Source of the DNA: Plantago elongata
Lineage: Eukaryota > Streptophyta > Magnoliopsida > Lamiales > Plantaginaceae
Assembly: GCA_036897095.1 (NCBI GenBank)
Contig: JAYMSP010000065.1
Span: 30,728 to 94,727 of the forward strand
Direction: 5' to 3'
DNA length: 64,000 nucleotides
Shown: positions 52,314 through 64,000 of the stretch, one piece after another
Numbering within the stretch: the first letter of the stretch is position 1
Layout: each line of letters starts with the position of its first letter
Made by a program: the position numbers and the translations under genes
Notes under the pieces: model-generated
Database searches by the model: none
The model's input: the letters and a program-made list of their open reading frames with translations, nothing else
Told to the model about the DNA's origin: nothing

Positions 52314-52729
52314 TTTTTTACGATCAGGTAGACGTTCGCCCTGCATGATAATAGGTAAAATTTAAAAAATTAACATATTTAATTCGTTAAATTTTAAAAT
52401 ACTAAAGTCAAAAATTAGTAATTCTTTAAAAAATATATTTTAATTTAAAAATATTTTACAAGATACATTAAATTTTTTTGATTAATATTTATATTTTTAT
52501 AATTTAAATATTCATAAGGCGGAAGGTGATGAGGCATCGCCAAAGCGGTGAGGCGGTCGTCTATGAATATTTTAAATTAGAAAAATTTAAATTTACCTTC
52601 TAATTTTTTTTTAAATTTAAACCGTATTTTTTATTTTAGTATTTTGAAATTTAACGGAATAAATATGTTAATTTTTTTATTTGATGACTATTATCAGTCA
52701 AGACGAAAGACTGTCTGACCGTAAAAAAT
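52314..52729. mobile_element. fold-back MITE, about 416 bp
   Basis: The two arms pair over most of their length. The left arm begins ttttttacgatcaggtagac, with gcatgataatag and aattaacatatttaattcgt following. The right arm on the minus strand begins ttttttacggtcagacagtc, with gactgataatag and aattaacatatttattccgt. The loop holds the only GC-rich part, aggcggaaggtgatgaggca (about 52518-52560). No coding capacity. The size and long terminal inverted repeats fit a non-autonomous DNA transposon; the superfamily is not determined because the terminal duplication is unclear. Confidence 0.8.
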
Positions 52730-53320
52730 AAAAAGTAATGCGTAATTGCTCCTTTAGGTTTGAGCTTTATTTCTCTTTAAATTTCAACAATGACCTTTTA
52801 TTCATGATGATTCAAGATTTGGGTTTTGTTCAGTTTCTACGTTGATAGACTAATAGGGCAAGTATGAAACATTTTTAAAATCAGTGCAGATGTGCCCTAT
52901 TAGGCAATTGGACATGGGTTTTGTTGAGTTTCTAAATCCAAACTGATATTTTTACTTCTACCTATATAGCTTAATATGAAACATTGCATTGCGAATGCAT
53001 AATGGATCGTCTCTTTCACCTGGGTCTGGATTACTGGTGAAATGCTTGTGCTTTGAAATTTAAACCGTAAAAAATATATTATTAAAGTAATAATGATTTC
53101 TCGGTCATTCATGCCTAAGTTTGAATACTTTGAGCCAAATTAGCTGGTAGTACTTGATTAGTGCAAACACCAGTGTTGCTTTATTTGCCAGATTAAAACA
53201 TGTTTGGACACATGATTTGAAAAAGTATTCTACATAAGTTTCAAGGGCTGACCGACTCACCTTATCATCTCGTTGGCCATACACTTGGACAACATTGGGA
53301 AGATTGTGAATTCTGTAATA
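52730..53320. other. AT-rich spacer upstream of the eIF1A promoter
   Basis: No gene or repeat recognised between the MITE and the eIF1A promoter; minus-strand frames here have no supporting features. Confidence 0.4.
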
Positions 53321-53327
53321 AGGCAAT

Positions 53328-53576
53328 TGGGCTGGTGACAATGGACCGGAATAATAATAAGCCCAAAAGAGAACCGAACCGACTGAATCGCGTGAAATTC
53401 ACTTAACCTGTCTCTATTGACTATTGGAAAGTAGACAAGTAGTAGTAGAGTACCAACGAAATAAAACACCTTTCCCCTTTGTTTATTTCCCAAACATCTA
53501 TCTCTCTCTGTAAACAACTAGAGCCAAAGGGGCGTAAATTAGCAGAATCTAGGGTTTATCGCAAGAGAAGAAGAAG
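53328..53576 (+). promoter_or_regulatory. eIF1A promoter with site II and telo-box motifs
   Basis: TGGGCT at 53328-53333, AGCCCA at 53360-53365 and an interstitial telomere motif ctagggttta at 53549-53558 in the leader, 20 bp before the ATG. This pair of motifs is typical of plant translation genes active in dividing cells. It resembles the arrangement before RPS11. Confidence 0.6.
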
Positions 53577-54616
53577 ATGCCGAAGAACAAGGGAAAGGGA
53601 GGTAAGAATCGCAAGAGAGGTAAGAACGAAGCTGATGACGAGAAGCGTGAGCTCGTCTTCAAGGAAGACGGACAGGAGTACGCCCAGGTCCAGCGTATGC
53701 TCGGAAATGGAAGATGCGAAGCTACTTGCATCGACGGAGTTAAGCGCCTCTGCCATATCCGTGGCAAGATGCACAAGAAGGTCTGGATTGCTGCCGGTGA
53801 TATCATCCTAGTCGGTCTCCGTGATTATCAGGTATTGATTTTTTCATTTCCAGATCTGTTTTTGATTTCTTTAAATTGGGGTATTTGTTTGTGTAATTTG
53901 GTGATGTATCAGAAGAATTCTTACTTTTTTGTGTTATATTTGTAATTGAGAAATTTCTGAGCTGCTTTTAAGCTTCCAACTGCATATTATTGACTTCTAT
54001 CTCGTAGACTCAGACCTGGTGTGGATCTTGAACAAGAACAAGAGAGTAGTTTGGAATTAGCTCCACTTTGTTGAAGCTCTTCTTGAGTTTTTGCTGTAGA
54101 TTACTAATTAAAGCTCTCAACTTTTAATAATATAGACTCTTAAAACACTCAATGAACCTGGGATAATGAACTCTTAACAGTTAACTCTAAGTACTGGAAC
54201 TAGAGGGTTTTTTTTTCCTTTCATTTCATAAGTAAGACTGTAAGAGCTGGTTATTATTGGTTATGTGCCGATGGAGATTGAAGTAAGTAAGACTGTAAGA
54301 GCTGGTTATTATTGGTTATGTGCCGATGGGAGATTGAAGTCTTGAGTTTGGAAGTGATGAATCATTTTTGATAATTGGAATATGGTTTCGGAGTTCCGTC
54401 TTCTAATATACTGCATTTCTTGATTTGATGTTCTAGGATGATAAGGCTGATGTGATCCTGAAATATATGCCTGATGAGGCAAGGTTATTGAAGGCCTATG
54501 GTGAGTTGCCAGAGAACACTAGGCTTAATGAAGGTGTTGCCAATCTTGATGATGAGGATGATGGGCCTGGCGACGATTACATTGAGTTTGAGGACGAGGA
54601 CATTGACAAACTTTAG
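53577..54616 (+). CDS. EIF1A: translation initiation factor eIF1A
   Basis: Binds the 40S A site and promotes scanning and start-codon choice with eIF1. Two coding exons, 53577-53831 and 54437-54616, give 144 aa, the normal plant length. The basic N-terminal tail is [20 protein letters not shown]. The OB fold includes [40 protein letters not shown] and VGLRDYQ. The acidic C-terminal tail runs from [18 protein letters not shown] to IDKL. The frame is intact and no oddities are seen in the protein. The single intron contains a recent tandem duplication. Confidence 0.97.
54229..54339. repeat. two-copy tandem duplication, 55-bp period
   Basis: taagtaagactgtaagagct followed by ggttattattggttatgtgc and cgatgg(g)agattgaag, twice, with a single extra G in copy 2. 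It lies within the eIF1A intron. The near identity indicates a recent event. Confidence 0.92.
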
Positions 54617-54619
54617 AGG

Positions 54620-57350
54620 GAGTGTCATGTCATGTATTACCTCCTGGGTTCTTTCTACCTTACATTGTGAAAGGTTTACTAATCTGTAATATTGGAGTTT
54701 ACTATGTGTTTAAATTTATGGTGGTTTTTATTGATAGACTAATATGCACATCTGCACTGATTTTAATGTTTGGGATGAGGTAGAGTCCCATGTCCAATTG
54801 CCTCGTTTGTGCAAATATTCAGGGACTGATTGGTATAGAATTTAATTGGCTTTTTCAATTGAAATTGATTTTGTTTTACAAAATGTTCGATTTGAGTGGG
54901 AGAAGGTCAGTCGGATAACAAATAGGGCCTCAATTCCATGATATGGAAACATTCATTGATATCCCATGGATATTCATTTCAATATTGTTTCGTTCGACAT
55001 ATCATCAGAGTTGTTCTGAGTTATAAGTCAGCCAGAACCTATATCTAGATATGGTGTAGTAACAATGGGGAATTAGAAAACAGACAAAGACTTTGTGTGT
55101 TTTCTTCCGTTACGGGAATGTTTGATTTGTGGTGTTTAATTGATTATTCTGATTTAAATTTATGGAGAATTAACTTGAGACTTGATACAAATTTCGGCCC
55201 GAATTGAGACCTGTTTATAAGTGGTTGAATGGCGATTCTTTGCAAGAGGAGCATATTTCGTCGTCTACAATCAGAGGAAACACAAGCTAGAGCTGGATTT
55301 GCTAGACTGGAACGGTTCTGGGAATTTACATTTGGACCTTTTTATATGAGACAAAAAATTACTTTTCAATATGACAGGTTCAAAACATATTGTATTTTTT
55401 TTATTTATTCTTTTGGTAGCACTTTGAGTGACTATTTAATCAGAATTGGTTGTAAACTGGTCTATGTTCTGGATTGACTCAGTGGAAGGTAAGAAATTCA
55501 GTTGAATTTGATGACATGTGTATGGAATTTGCCCAGTGGTAACGATTAACACTTGTTAAAATTATATATTTTAGGTACTTGAATCGAGTTGATCGGAGTG
55601 ACGAGCAGAGCTGAAATAGTGATCACTATTCAACATTGTTATTATTTTCAGTTTCATGGTATCCCAAAGACTATGTGTTGTTGTAAGAATTTAGCTATTT
55701 TAAGTTTCGCTGCATTATTTTACTAGTTCATAATTTGGAATCAAGAATTTTCATGTCATGTTTAAGGACGGTCAGGCGTCGATCTACGTTTTAATGTTTT
55801 ACGAGTCTAAATTCATCGAATTTTCAAAATCACAAATTAGCACGAGTCATATTTTTCATACATCATCTTTTTAAAAGTGACATCGTTACAAAATCAATAC
55901 ATTTAACAAAACAATTAATCTTCCCTCTCCATTTAAATCTTAAACACTAATCCAACTCCAACAAAATCAAATCATCATTTAAAAAAATCAATATGTCACA
56001 TGCAGTTTCCTAAATCAACCCAACAAAATTATATAATTCACTATTAGAAAACGATAAACGATGATATCAATCTTTTTAATCAGCTTTTCAAATTAAACTA
56101 AAACAAATCAATTTGGGAAAAAGTTCTGTTTTTTATAAAAAATAACAATATTATTTGATTTCGTTGATGTCTTCTAAATTGTAAGTATGTTTCACATATT
56201 AAAACTATTCCAGTATCCAATATTACCTCATACAAGGAAAAATCTGCATGAAAGTTCCACCCAACATTATATCTGGATCTTGAGTCTTGATAATTGAATG
56301 TTTAGTTTAATGCTCACCATTACTTATGCAAATGTTTAAGTAACTCAACGCATTAACATCATTAATTTGTGGTTCACAGTTCCTTTATTAAATTCAATTG
56401 ATGACCAAATAGATTTTTTCAAACATCAGTTAGAAATCTCCTAAATTGCACAGTAGATGCAAACCTTAAATTAGATTCCCCTTTACATGAAGGAAAATTA
56501 AAACAAAAGGATTAAAATGAGTCTTATGGGCGTTCCAATAATATTAGTATTATGCATGTACATGAAAATGTATATTTATAAGATTTTAATATACTGTTCA
56601 AACCATTGTAATTATATTTGAGACAATGTTACATCGTTCGAAAAAGAACTTTTTAGATTTTTTTTGTTAAAGAAGAAACAACAAGAAAAGGTCTCCAAAC
56701 TTTTATAAAAAGCGAAAAATGTTTCCAACTCATTTTCAAACCTATCATAACTCTCACACCGACTCAATAGTTGATAACTAAAAGCTTTCCGGAAAAATCC
56801 AAGTAAGTCAAAATGATATAAAGTATAAAATTTTGTATTTTCCACTGGAATTCTATTTCAAGAGCTTTTATTCTTTTCCTAATTTTAGGAGCCTTAATAA
56901 TTGAAAGTCACCACACACCACACATACTTTGACATACATATAATAATAATAAATATACAAACATATACTATATACTATTATTCTAGAATTTGGTATATTT
57001 TTGGTTTGGACTATGACATTACATGTATATCGATATGAAGTAGTGATTAATGGTGTTGATGTATTTTAAAAATTGAATCCCGAATATTTTTTATATTCTT
57101 GTAAGCTTTAAATATTATTAGTATAATTTTTAGCCGAGCAAAATTTGTAGAGAAAGTGCACGATGATTGGGCAGATCGAAAGCTAAACTCACATGTTTAA
57201 AAGCGTTGTTATCGTGATCCAATGCAAATTTGAAGGTAACTTGTCTATAAAACGAACGAGTTTATTGAGCTGACGCGCTTTTAAGGTGCCAGTAAAGAAG
57301 TGTCATATTCATTAACATTAAAAAAGTAGAATAATTTATCACTCACCAAA
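54620..57350. other. AT-rich spacer
   Basis: No gene recognised. Frames at 55229 (82 codons) and 56612 (77 codons, minus) lack any family feature. The first part is the eIF1A 3' region. Confidence 0.45.
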
Positions 57351-57354
57351 TTCA

Positions 57355-58836
57355 AAAATCTCTCTTCCCTTTTTCCTCTTCTTCTTCTTCTTCTTCATCA
57401 ATAGCCGAAACCGTTTTTGCTTGTTCACAACCCGATTCCATCGATCAGGTTTTCTTCTTTCTGTCCACTCCACTCGACCCTTTTTGCTTAACTCTTACTT
57501 AGTTCTTTGGCTTTGTTTGCTTTTCTCTAATTGAGTTAAGATTGCCCAAATGAAGTGTAATCTGGTCAACAACAAGATTCATTCATTTTCAAAACTTTTA
57601 ACTAATGCATTCTCCTTTTGCTGAGCTTTTCGCGTTACGGTTCAAGATTATGTTATTCATAGCTGAAAGTTTTTGCTTTTCACTCAATGGTTGGTTTGGT
57701 TGGAATATATAAAGATTATCAAAGGATTAAGAAAAAAAAATCTCATCTTTTTACTTGACTAATAACTGATGTTTTAGTTCTTGTAACTTAATTAATTTTC
57801 GTTTCCTTATGTTTCTGTAACCATTTTTAGTAATAGAAAATGTTTGGGTTTTCCACAATTAAAGAGGAAAAATTAGATCACTACTCTAATTTGAGCTAGT
57901 GTGTTAGTATCCTATATTTTCAGAAATGGTGATTTGATTGCTTTCTGATTGACTTGGATGCTGTAGAGGCCTTTCCTCATCAGTCGTGTAGCTTAACCTT
58001 GTATGTTTACCTGAGTTTCTGGGTGTTTATTGCTTCTTAAGAACAAAGAAACATGATATATACGTTAACCTTGTATAGGTAGTTAAAAGGATGTTGGTGT
58101 AAATAGAGATTCTTTGATGCTGGGAATGTTAATGGTGCTTCCTAGAGTAATTTGAAGTTACATAAAGTTGAATTAGGTTAAGCATTGTCATTGGAATCTG
58201 TCTGATCTGTAATCTTGTGTTATCTTTGTACATTTCCTTGCTTCTGTAATATTTGCAGCTTAAGTTGAGTGTTATTCTCCAATTTGAATGGACATGTCAG
58301 TGACTTTTCGTGCACATGGTTTTAGTGTGAAAGATAAATGTAACTTACAGTATTTTGAAAATTTCAAGGAGAAGGAACGCTGTAATTTTTCGTGGTTAGT
58401 TGACATTTTTGGATGTATTGAAATCCCCAGAGCAGAAATGATTGACATCAAATGCAGTTAATTTTGATGGAGCTCAATATTTTTCAGGACCACGAGAGAT
58501 TTGGTGCAACAAATAAATTGATGTAATTTTTTCTTTACTGCATTTACGAACTACTTTATGGATTGCCTCTCTCCATCTCCACAGTAAACTTGATATAGGA
58601 ATGATATCCATTGGTGTTCCCCACACTTCCCTTTATCCTCCCTCCACATACTTGCGCTCGCATTTAGTGTATATAACTGTGGTCTGTCTTGTTATATTTG
58701 CTTTTTAAATATTTCATGGAAAATGCCCGCGAAGTATCTGTTTCTTTGGCCAAGATATATTCCATTGGGAATCTGTTTTAACATTTCAGATAGTCATGAA
58801 GATTATATAAGCTGAAGCTGATCTTTTTTTTTGCAG
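57355..58836 (+). promoter_or_regulatory. leader exon and leader intron of the glucanase gene
   Basis: A pyrimidine-rich leader (ctcttcttcttcttcttctt near 57380) ends near 57449 at gatcag|gttttc, a plausible donor. A long intron runs to a strong acceptor at 58836 (ttttttttttgcag|CAG), 11 bp before the start codon. There is no frame in between. The leader boundaries are inferred from splice motifs only. Confidence 0.45.
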
Positions 58837-58847
58837 CAGAAGAGAAG

Positions 58848-61125
58848 ATGGTGCCCAGGTGCTGTCTTTCGGTTTATTTATTACTAGCATTAGTATCTTC
58901 TTTATTGTGTTCGAATGGGGTGGAAAGCCTTGGTGTGAACTGGGGTACAATGGCGATCAACAAGTTGCCGCCGAAGGATGTGGTTAAACTTCTGCAAGAC
59001 AATGGAATTACAAAGGTGAAGCTGTTTGATGCAGATCAGTCCACCCTGACTGCTTTAGCCGGCACCAATATTGAGGTCATGGTTGCAATACCTAATGACC
59101 AACTTGCGGCCATGGCCAACAGTTACAATCATGCTAAGGATTGGGTTAGGCGCAACGTCACCCGTTACAACTTCAATGGCGGTGTCAACATTAAGTAAGT
59201 GTGATTATTCCTTCTCATGGTTTTGTTATGTGATCTTAGTAGGCATAATATCTGACAATTCAGCTTCTTGGATTTCTAGAAAATTGAATATATCATTATT
59301 AATATCGATGTTTTATTTTTCATCTTGTACTTATTATGCCTGTCTTGAGCAATTTGGAGTAGCATATTAAGAGTGTCTATCAATGCTAAGTGTGACTGTA
59401 GGGACTAGAGAAAGTAGCAAATAAGTTACGTCCTCTGTTCCACAAAATAGCCTCACATTTTCTTTATTTGAGTGTCGTAACAGAAGTTTACCCCTCTGTT
59501 TTGTTTTGTTTTTTTGGTCAAAAATTCTATTCAGCGCACTTCAAAACTATCCTCATAACACACATTTTACTCATTTGAACTCATGATTCATTCTTTTATT
59601 TAAACAGCATTCGATAAAATTTCCATTAGTTCCTTATTACAAGAAAAAAGAGAGGGGGATGTATAAGTGATGTAATAAGGTCTTTTTTATACGAGGTATA
59701 TCTCTTTGCATAAACTATCAGCTCTCAAGTGCGTTAAATCAATGACATATCCCAATGTCAAAATCATGGACAGGAAGTAGTTAATAGATCTATGTATTGT
59801 TATTATGCAATGAAATGTGTTCATAGAAAGGAGCGTGGACCACATGCTTTATAAAACTAGCACACAGATTTTTCTAGCCAAAGAATTCTAAAGAATAGGT
59901 TGTAGTTGTACAATCCGGTTTGTGCATTTTTTTTGCCATCTAGATGCATTATGGCTGTGTATTCTGTTCCGTCCGCTAGTTTGAGATATCATGACATCAT
60001 AAGTTTTATTGTTGTTTGTACAGATATGTGGCTGTCGGTAATGAGCCTTTCCTTACATCCTATAACAATACGTTCCTTAACACAACATTCCCAGCTCTTC
60101 AGAACATTCAGAATGCTATAAACGACGCTGGCCTTGGAGATACCATAAAAGCTACAGTCCCTTTGAATGCTGATGTTTACGGTTCACCACCAGACAATCC
60201 AGTACCATCTGCTGGAAGATTTCGGCAAGATATAATCGGACAGATGACCCAAATCGTGCAGTTTTTGGACCTAAATAAAGCCCCCTTTACGATCAACATT
60301 TACCCTTTCTTGAGTCTTTACGCCAACGAACATTTCCCTGTTGATTATGCCTTTTTCGATGGTGTGAGCAATCCTATTGCTGATAACGGAGTCCAATATA
60401 CGAATGTCTTCGATGCTAACTTTGACACCTTGGTTTCATCACTCCGAGCAGCTGGGTACCCAGACATGCCCATTATTGTTGGGGAAGTTGGTTGGCCTAC
60501 AGATGGAGATATACACGCCACTGTAGGTTCGGCCATAAGGTTCTACAGAGGCCTTCTACCGCGACTCGCTGGAAATACAGGAACCCCTCTCCGACCTGGC
60601 TACATAGAAGTGTACCTGTTTGGCCTTATCGACGAGGACGCAAAAAGTATTGCGCCAGGAAGTTTCGAACGTCATTGGGGAATCTTCAAATATGATGGGC
60701 AACCAAAGTTCCCTATGGATTTATCAGGACATAATCTAGATAAGTACCTCGTGGGTGCGCAGAACGTGCAATATCTTCCCACAAGATGGTGCACTTTTAA
60801 GCCAGACGCGAGGGACCTGTCAAGACTAGCAGAAAACGTGGATTTTGCCTGCTCACGTTCAGACTGTACGTCCCTTGGGTATGGTTCATCATGTAACGGA
60901 TTGGATGCCAATGGCAACGCATCATATGCGTTTAACATGTACTTTCAGGTCCAGGGTCAAAAAGATTTGAGCTGCAACTTTGAAGGTCTGGCTGTGGTGA
61001 CTGATCAGAATATATCACAGGGAACTTGCAACTTTCCCATCCAAATAGCTGTTTCTGCATCTTCAGAATTGCCATTCCTGTCATTGGCATCATTTTTTAT
61101 TGCTTTTATTGCTTTGTTACTATAG
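58848..61125 (+). CDS. GPI-type beta-1,3-glucanase, GH17 + X8 (glucan endo-1,3-beta-glucosidase 6-like)
   Basis: Hydrolyses beta-1,3-glucan (callose) at the cell surface. Exons 58848-59194 and 60024-61125 give 482 aa. A signal peptide spans ~1-26 ([20 protein letters not shown]). The GH17 barrel starts [19 protein letters not shown]. The acid/base Glu123 lies in VAVGNEPF, split from exon 1 just before it. The nucleophile Glu270 lies in [10 protein letters not shown]. The C-terminal X8/CBM43 domain has the expected cysteines ([32 protein letters not shown]). The end ([20 protein letters not shown]) is a hydrophobic GPI-attachment tail. The layout and sequence resemble Arabidopsis At5g58090 as I recall it. 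The intron before VAVGNEPF is in the family position. The protein is probably plasma-membrane or plasmodesmal; that is inference. Confidence 0.95.
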
Positions 61126-61413
61126 GGTTTGCTGTATAGATTGGATGGATACTTCACATTTTTCTGATTTTTGTTTTCAGTTTTTTCATGCTTGATTTTT
61201 GTGATGTTTTGTTAGACTAAACTATGATTTTTTCACTTTACTGAAATTATAGCATTTTTCCTTCTGTAAATCCATTATGCTATAATAAAGTCCATCTTAA
61301 TATTAATTATTAGTCCTCACACAAGGTTTTTGATATACTGCCATAATTTACGTATAAAAGAAATACATTGATTCATCTTTTATTTTAGAGATGATTAATC
61401 TAGTTGTTACACA

Positions 61414-62898
61414 TCAAGTAGATATGGGAAACTGGTCTATGACCTTGCTCCAGGGACTAACTTCCTTGGCAGGATCGATAGTCCTCAGGGCATGCCATAC
61501 AGCACTGTTACACTTGAAACCCGACCCGAAAGCAATCTGCCAAACACGGTCGCCTTTTCCAATTCGCCCTTTAGCCTCAGTATAAGCGAGTTCGTACCAC
61601 AACGAGCTGCTCGAGGTATTGCCATACCTGTAAAGTGTCATTCGAGATGGCTCCATATGCCACCCGGTCAGCTTTAGGTTATTTTCCACCGCGTCTAGCA
61701 CTGTCTTTCCACCAGCATGGATGCAGAAATGCTCGAAAGCTCTCTTGAAATCCGGAACATAAGGACTTGCACCTTTAATTTTAAAGAGTTTGCTGGCTAG
61801 GAACGTGAGTTGTTCGGACAGGGGGAGTACTAAAGGTCCAAGTGACCTTATGTTGGCCTTCATGGCCTCGCTTGCAACTTTTGTCAGGTCTTTCGACAAC
61901 GTAATGCCTAGTATTCCGTCTTCGTCCTGTTCCTGGACCACACATCGGTACGCCTTGTCATCGGCTCCTCGATGAGTGCGTAGGGTGTGCTTGAGTTCGT
62001 ATTTCGAATGTCTACGGTCAGAATTACGATTTGACAGTAAGATAGCTGCTCCTCCCATTCGGAAGAGGCAGCAGGATACTAGCTTCGAACGGTCTTTGCC
62101 AAGGTAGTAGTTTGAGGTAATGCTCTCTAAGCTCACAACTAGAGCGTATGTGTTACGCTGAGCCTGCACGAAAACGCTTACGGATATACAATATCAGTGC
62201 CTGTTTCCAATAGTTTCTTAGAATTGGTGTTAGCTGTAACAGAAGCAGAATATATTTACCTGTAGAAGGCGTTTGGCAAGGTCAATGGCAATAATTCCAG
62301 CACTGCAGCCCATACCACCCAAGTTATAGCTCAACACATCTTCCCTGAGCTTGTAGCGGTTCACGACCATGGCAGAAAGCGACGGGGTTGGATTAAACAT
62401 AGAAACATTGACTATGACGACACCAATATCCTGAGGATTGATCTGTGTTTTGGCCAGTAAATCATCTACAGTATCACGGAGTACAACCTCCGTCTCTTCC
62501 TTGGAAAACGTAAAGTTGGACTGAGGCATGAAATCCTTGCCAGGCGCACCGTAAAAGTACCTGTCATCACACATGCCTGATCTGTCCATCACTTTTTCAG
62601 CAAATGTCATGTTTTCTGGGCTTAGTTGCCTTGACATGATTTCAAGTATACTCTCTCTGGAGCGGAGATACGAGGGGTCATGGTTGTAACAAGCGAAATC
62701 GAGCAAGTACACCTTCCTGGGAGAGTTGATGATCATGACAAGAAGGGGTGTTAGTAGTATGAAGAAGATGCAAATGGTTCCAGGGTTGATGAAATTCTCA
62801 TGGTTTGCAGCAAAAGATAAGGTGGTTATGGTGATGGAAATCAGTGTAATGTATGTTGCTTGGGAGATGATGAAATTGTATACATGCATGATGTGCAT
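61414..62898 (-). CDS. 3-ketoacyl-CoA synthase (FAE1-type)
   Basis: Condenses malonyl-CoA with acyl-CoA in the ER, the first step of very-long-chain fatty acid elongation for waxes, suberin or seed lipids. Two exons, 62260-62898 and 61414-62163, give 462 aa. Two hydrophobic segments lie near residues 7-30 and 41-60, followed by [17 protein letters not shown]. The catalytic triad is complete: Cys198 in GGMGCSAG, His362 in HAGGK and Asn395 in YGNTSSSS. The C-terminal block is [16 protein letters not shown]. The protein is slightly short for the family because of a compact N-terminus; two close ATGs (62898, 62889) are available. It is convergent with the glucanase gene, the two stops being 288 bp apart. 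I cannot assign a KCS subclass with confidence. Confidence 0.94.
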
Positions 62899-62899
62899 T

Positions 62900-63630
62900 T
62901 TGTTGCATCAAGATACTTTTGCAGTGTACTCAAGAGAACATTTATATATAGTGGTATTGCGTGTAGCAGAATAATTTAGGTTAGACTGAACAGTTGTAAT
63001 TTTTGTATTTCACACGTTTTGCATATCTATATTTCACAAGTCGAAGCTATATTTCACACGTCTCTTTCAAAGTTCTATCTACCAACAGACTCAAGTACTT
63101 GCTAGTTGATACTTACCTTTGATTAATTTCTAGAAGTCCGGACGTTAGAGATCAACTATAGAATAACTGATTTCGAGCTTGATCCGAGCTTTTGAAACGG
63201 CCTAGAACTCAATTCAATAATTTCATTTTGTATGTGCTCGGTTAGAATCAAAGCCCAGTTCGATTCTCAACAGATCAGTTTGCTCTCTTCTTGAACTTAA
63301 AGTGTCAAACTGATGTTTCTTCTTGTAATCTCCTACAGCTTTCAAACATATTCAAGCTCGAGGAGTAGTTTTATCACGTGGAACCAGAGATGCTCGACAA
63401 AAGCTCGGTTCAAGTGCAATTTACACCCCTATACGGACAATGTAGTGTATCTGAGGACAGGGCGTATGGATTGATCATAGTTCTCCTTTATGCATTGTGA
63501 ATCTGACTGAGAAATGAGAATGCGCTAAATGCATACTTTTATGCTTAAGACATAAATGTTTACACTTGCTTCTCTATTCTATTTAAACATAGTTCTGCTT
63601 TCTGAACGATGTTTTTAGACTCTCTATTAG
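62900..63630. other. KCS upstream region
   Basis: Promoter side of the KCS gene with ttatatata near 62945. No other gene seen. Confidence 0.45.
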
Positions 63631-63635
63631 TTTAG

Positions 63636-63705
63636 CCTTTTCGAAATTTCCATTCGGCCTCAACATATGCGAGTTTGCAGTACAAGGAAATGCTCCATGA
63701 GACCA
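63636..63705 (-). pseudogene. short decayed KCS fragment
   Basis: On the minus strand this encodes SLYCKLAYVEAEWKFRKG, matching [18 protein letters not shown] of the intact KCS next door. The DNA also matches 61552-61620 (for example cctcaacatatgcgagtt against cctcagtataagcgagtt). It has lost flanking conserved residues and has no longer frame, so it is a remnant of an older tandem KCS copy. Confidence 0.6.
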
Positions 63706-63879
63706 TCACAGTATTAATTGGTGAATCGGCCAACTCATTAGTTCCAATTCCCTGTTGATGTAGACGACTTGTAACTACCATGCATGTGGTGAGTAGGTGA
63801 TTTACGTGATGAATTAAATGTATATATATGCTAGCTGACGCGGATCGAATATGGAAACCTCCATGAAATATTTTTACTA

Positions 63880-64000
63880 TTATATTTACTTTTCTTAGTT
63901 ATTTGATATTTGGTATTTTCCTTTTTATTAGTTAATTAGAATTTGGTATTATTCATATTTTTAGTTAATTAGGATTTGATATTATCTTTTTAGTTGGTTA
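63880..64000. repeat. AT-rich short-period repeat at window edge
   Basis: Several diverged copies of ttagttaattagaatttggt and attattcatatttttagtta, continuing to the window end. Could be the edge of a larger element such as an LTR; it cannot be resolved from what is visible. Confidence 0.5.

Noticed and set aside
53479-53811. Arg-rich frame overlapping eIF1A
   Set aside because: Out-of-frame shadow of the eIF1A first exon.
55229-55477. 82-codon frame MAILCKRSIFRRLQ...
   Set aside because: No family features, no splice context, degenerates into AT-rich translation.
63880-64000. Start of an LTR retrotransposon at the window edge
   Set aside because: Repetitive AT-rich motifs are visible, but there is no primer-binding site, LTR terminus or coding sequence to support it.

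Overview
The window is nuclear DNA from a flowering plant, and most likely a eudicot. The genes are intron-rich with GT-AG introns, the spacers are AT-rich, and every recognisable product has a plant family match: DRP1-type dynamin, FAE1-type ketoacyl-CoA synthase, a GH17 glucanase with an X8 domain and GPI-type tail, plant serpins and plastid-targeted enzymes. I cannot name the species.

Layout. At 1-1495 (-) is the 5' part of an ABHD17-like alpha/beta hydrolase, cut by the window edge. From 1.5 to 6.3 kb there is spacer with a degraded hAT-like element and a MITE-like palindrome. At 6.6-13.2 kb (-) lies a nine-exon plastid-type metallophosphoesterase of the TIGR04168 family. At 13.8-17.8 kb is a gene graveyard: a frameshifted serpin (+), a broken SUN-domain gene (-) and a serpin 3' fragment (-). 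At 18.8-20.5 kb (+) ubiquitin is fused to an organelle/bacterial-type ribosomal protein uS19. At 22.2-26.0 kb (+) is a 15-exon DRP1E-like dynamin, and at 26.7-28.8 kb (-) an SGPP-like HAD phosphatase with a transit-peptide-like N-terminus. At 29.7-31.3 kb is a decayed PIF/Harbinger transposon carrying a degenerate tandem array and a copied exon of the HNH gene found 15 kb away. At 33.6-42.9 kb (-) is a 12-coding-exon P-loop ATPase of unknown function, with a SINE and its target-site duplication in the leader intron. At 44.0-46.6 kb (-) is a plastid-type HNH protein, at 48.2-49.7 kb (-) ribosomal protein uS17 (RPS11), at 49.8-53.5 kb spacer with a fold-back MITE, at 53.6-54.6 kb (+) eIF1A, at 58.8-61.1 kb (+) a GPI-type beta-1,3-glucanase, and at 61.4-62.9 kb (-) a 3-ketoacyl-CoA synthase with a decayed KCS remnant upstream.

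The genes do not form a pathway or cluster; this is ordinary mixed euchromatin. Three are translation genes (Ub-uS19, uS17, eIF1A), and the last two carry site II and telo-box motifs typical of co-regulated translation genes. The most unusual objects are the ubiquitin-uS19 fusion and the transposon-borne HNH exon copy. Exon boundaries were set by hand from splice sites and reading-phase continuity; all multi-exon models reported here keep an open frame from start to stop.
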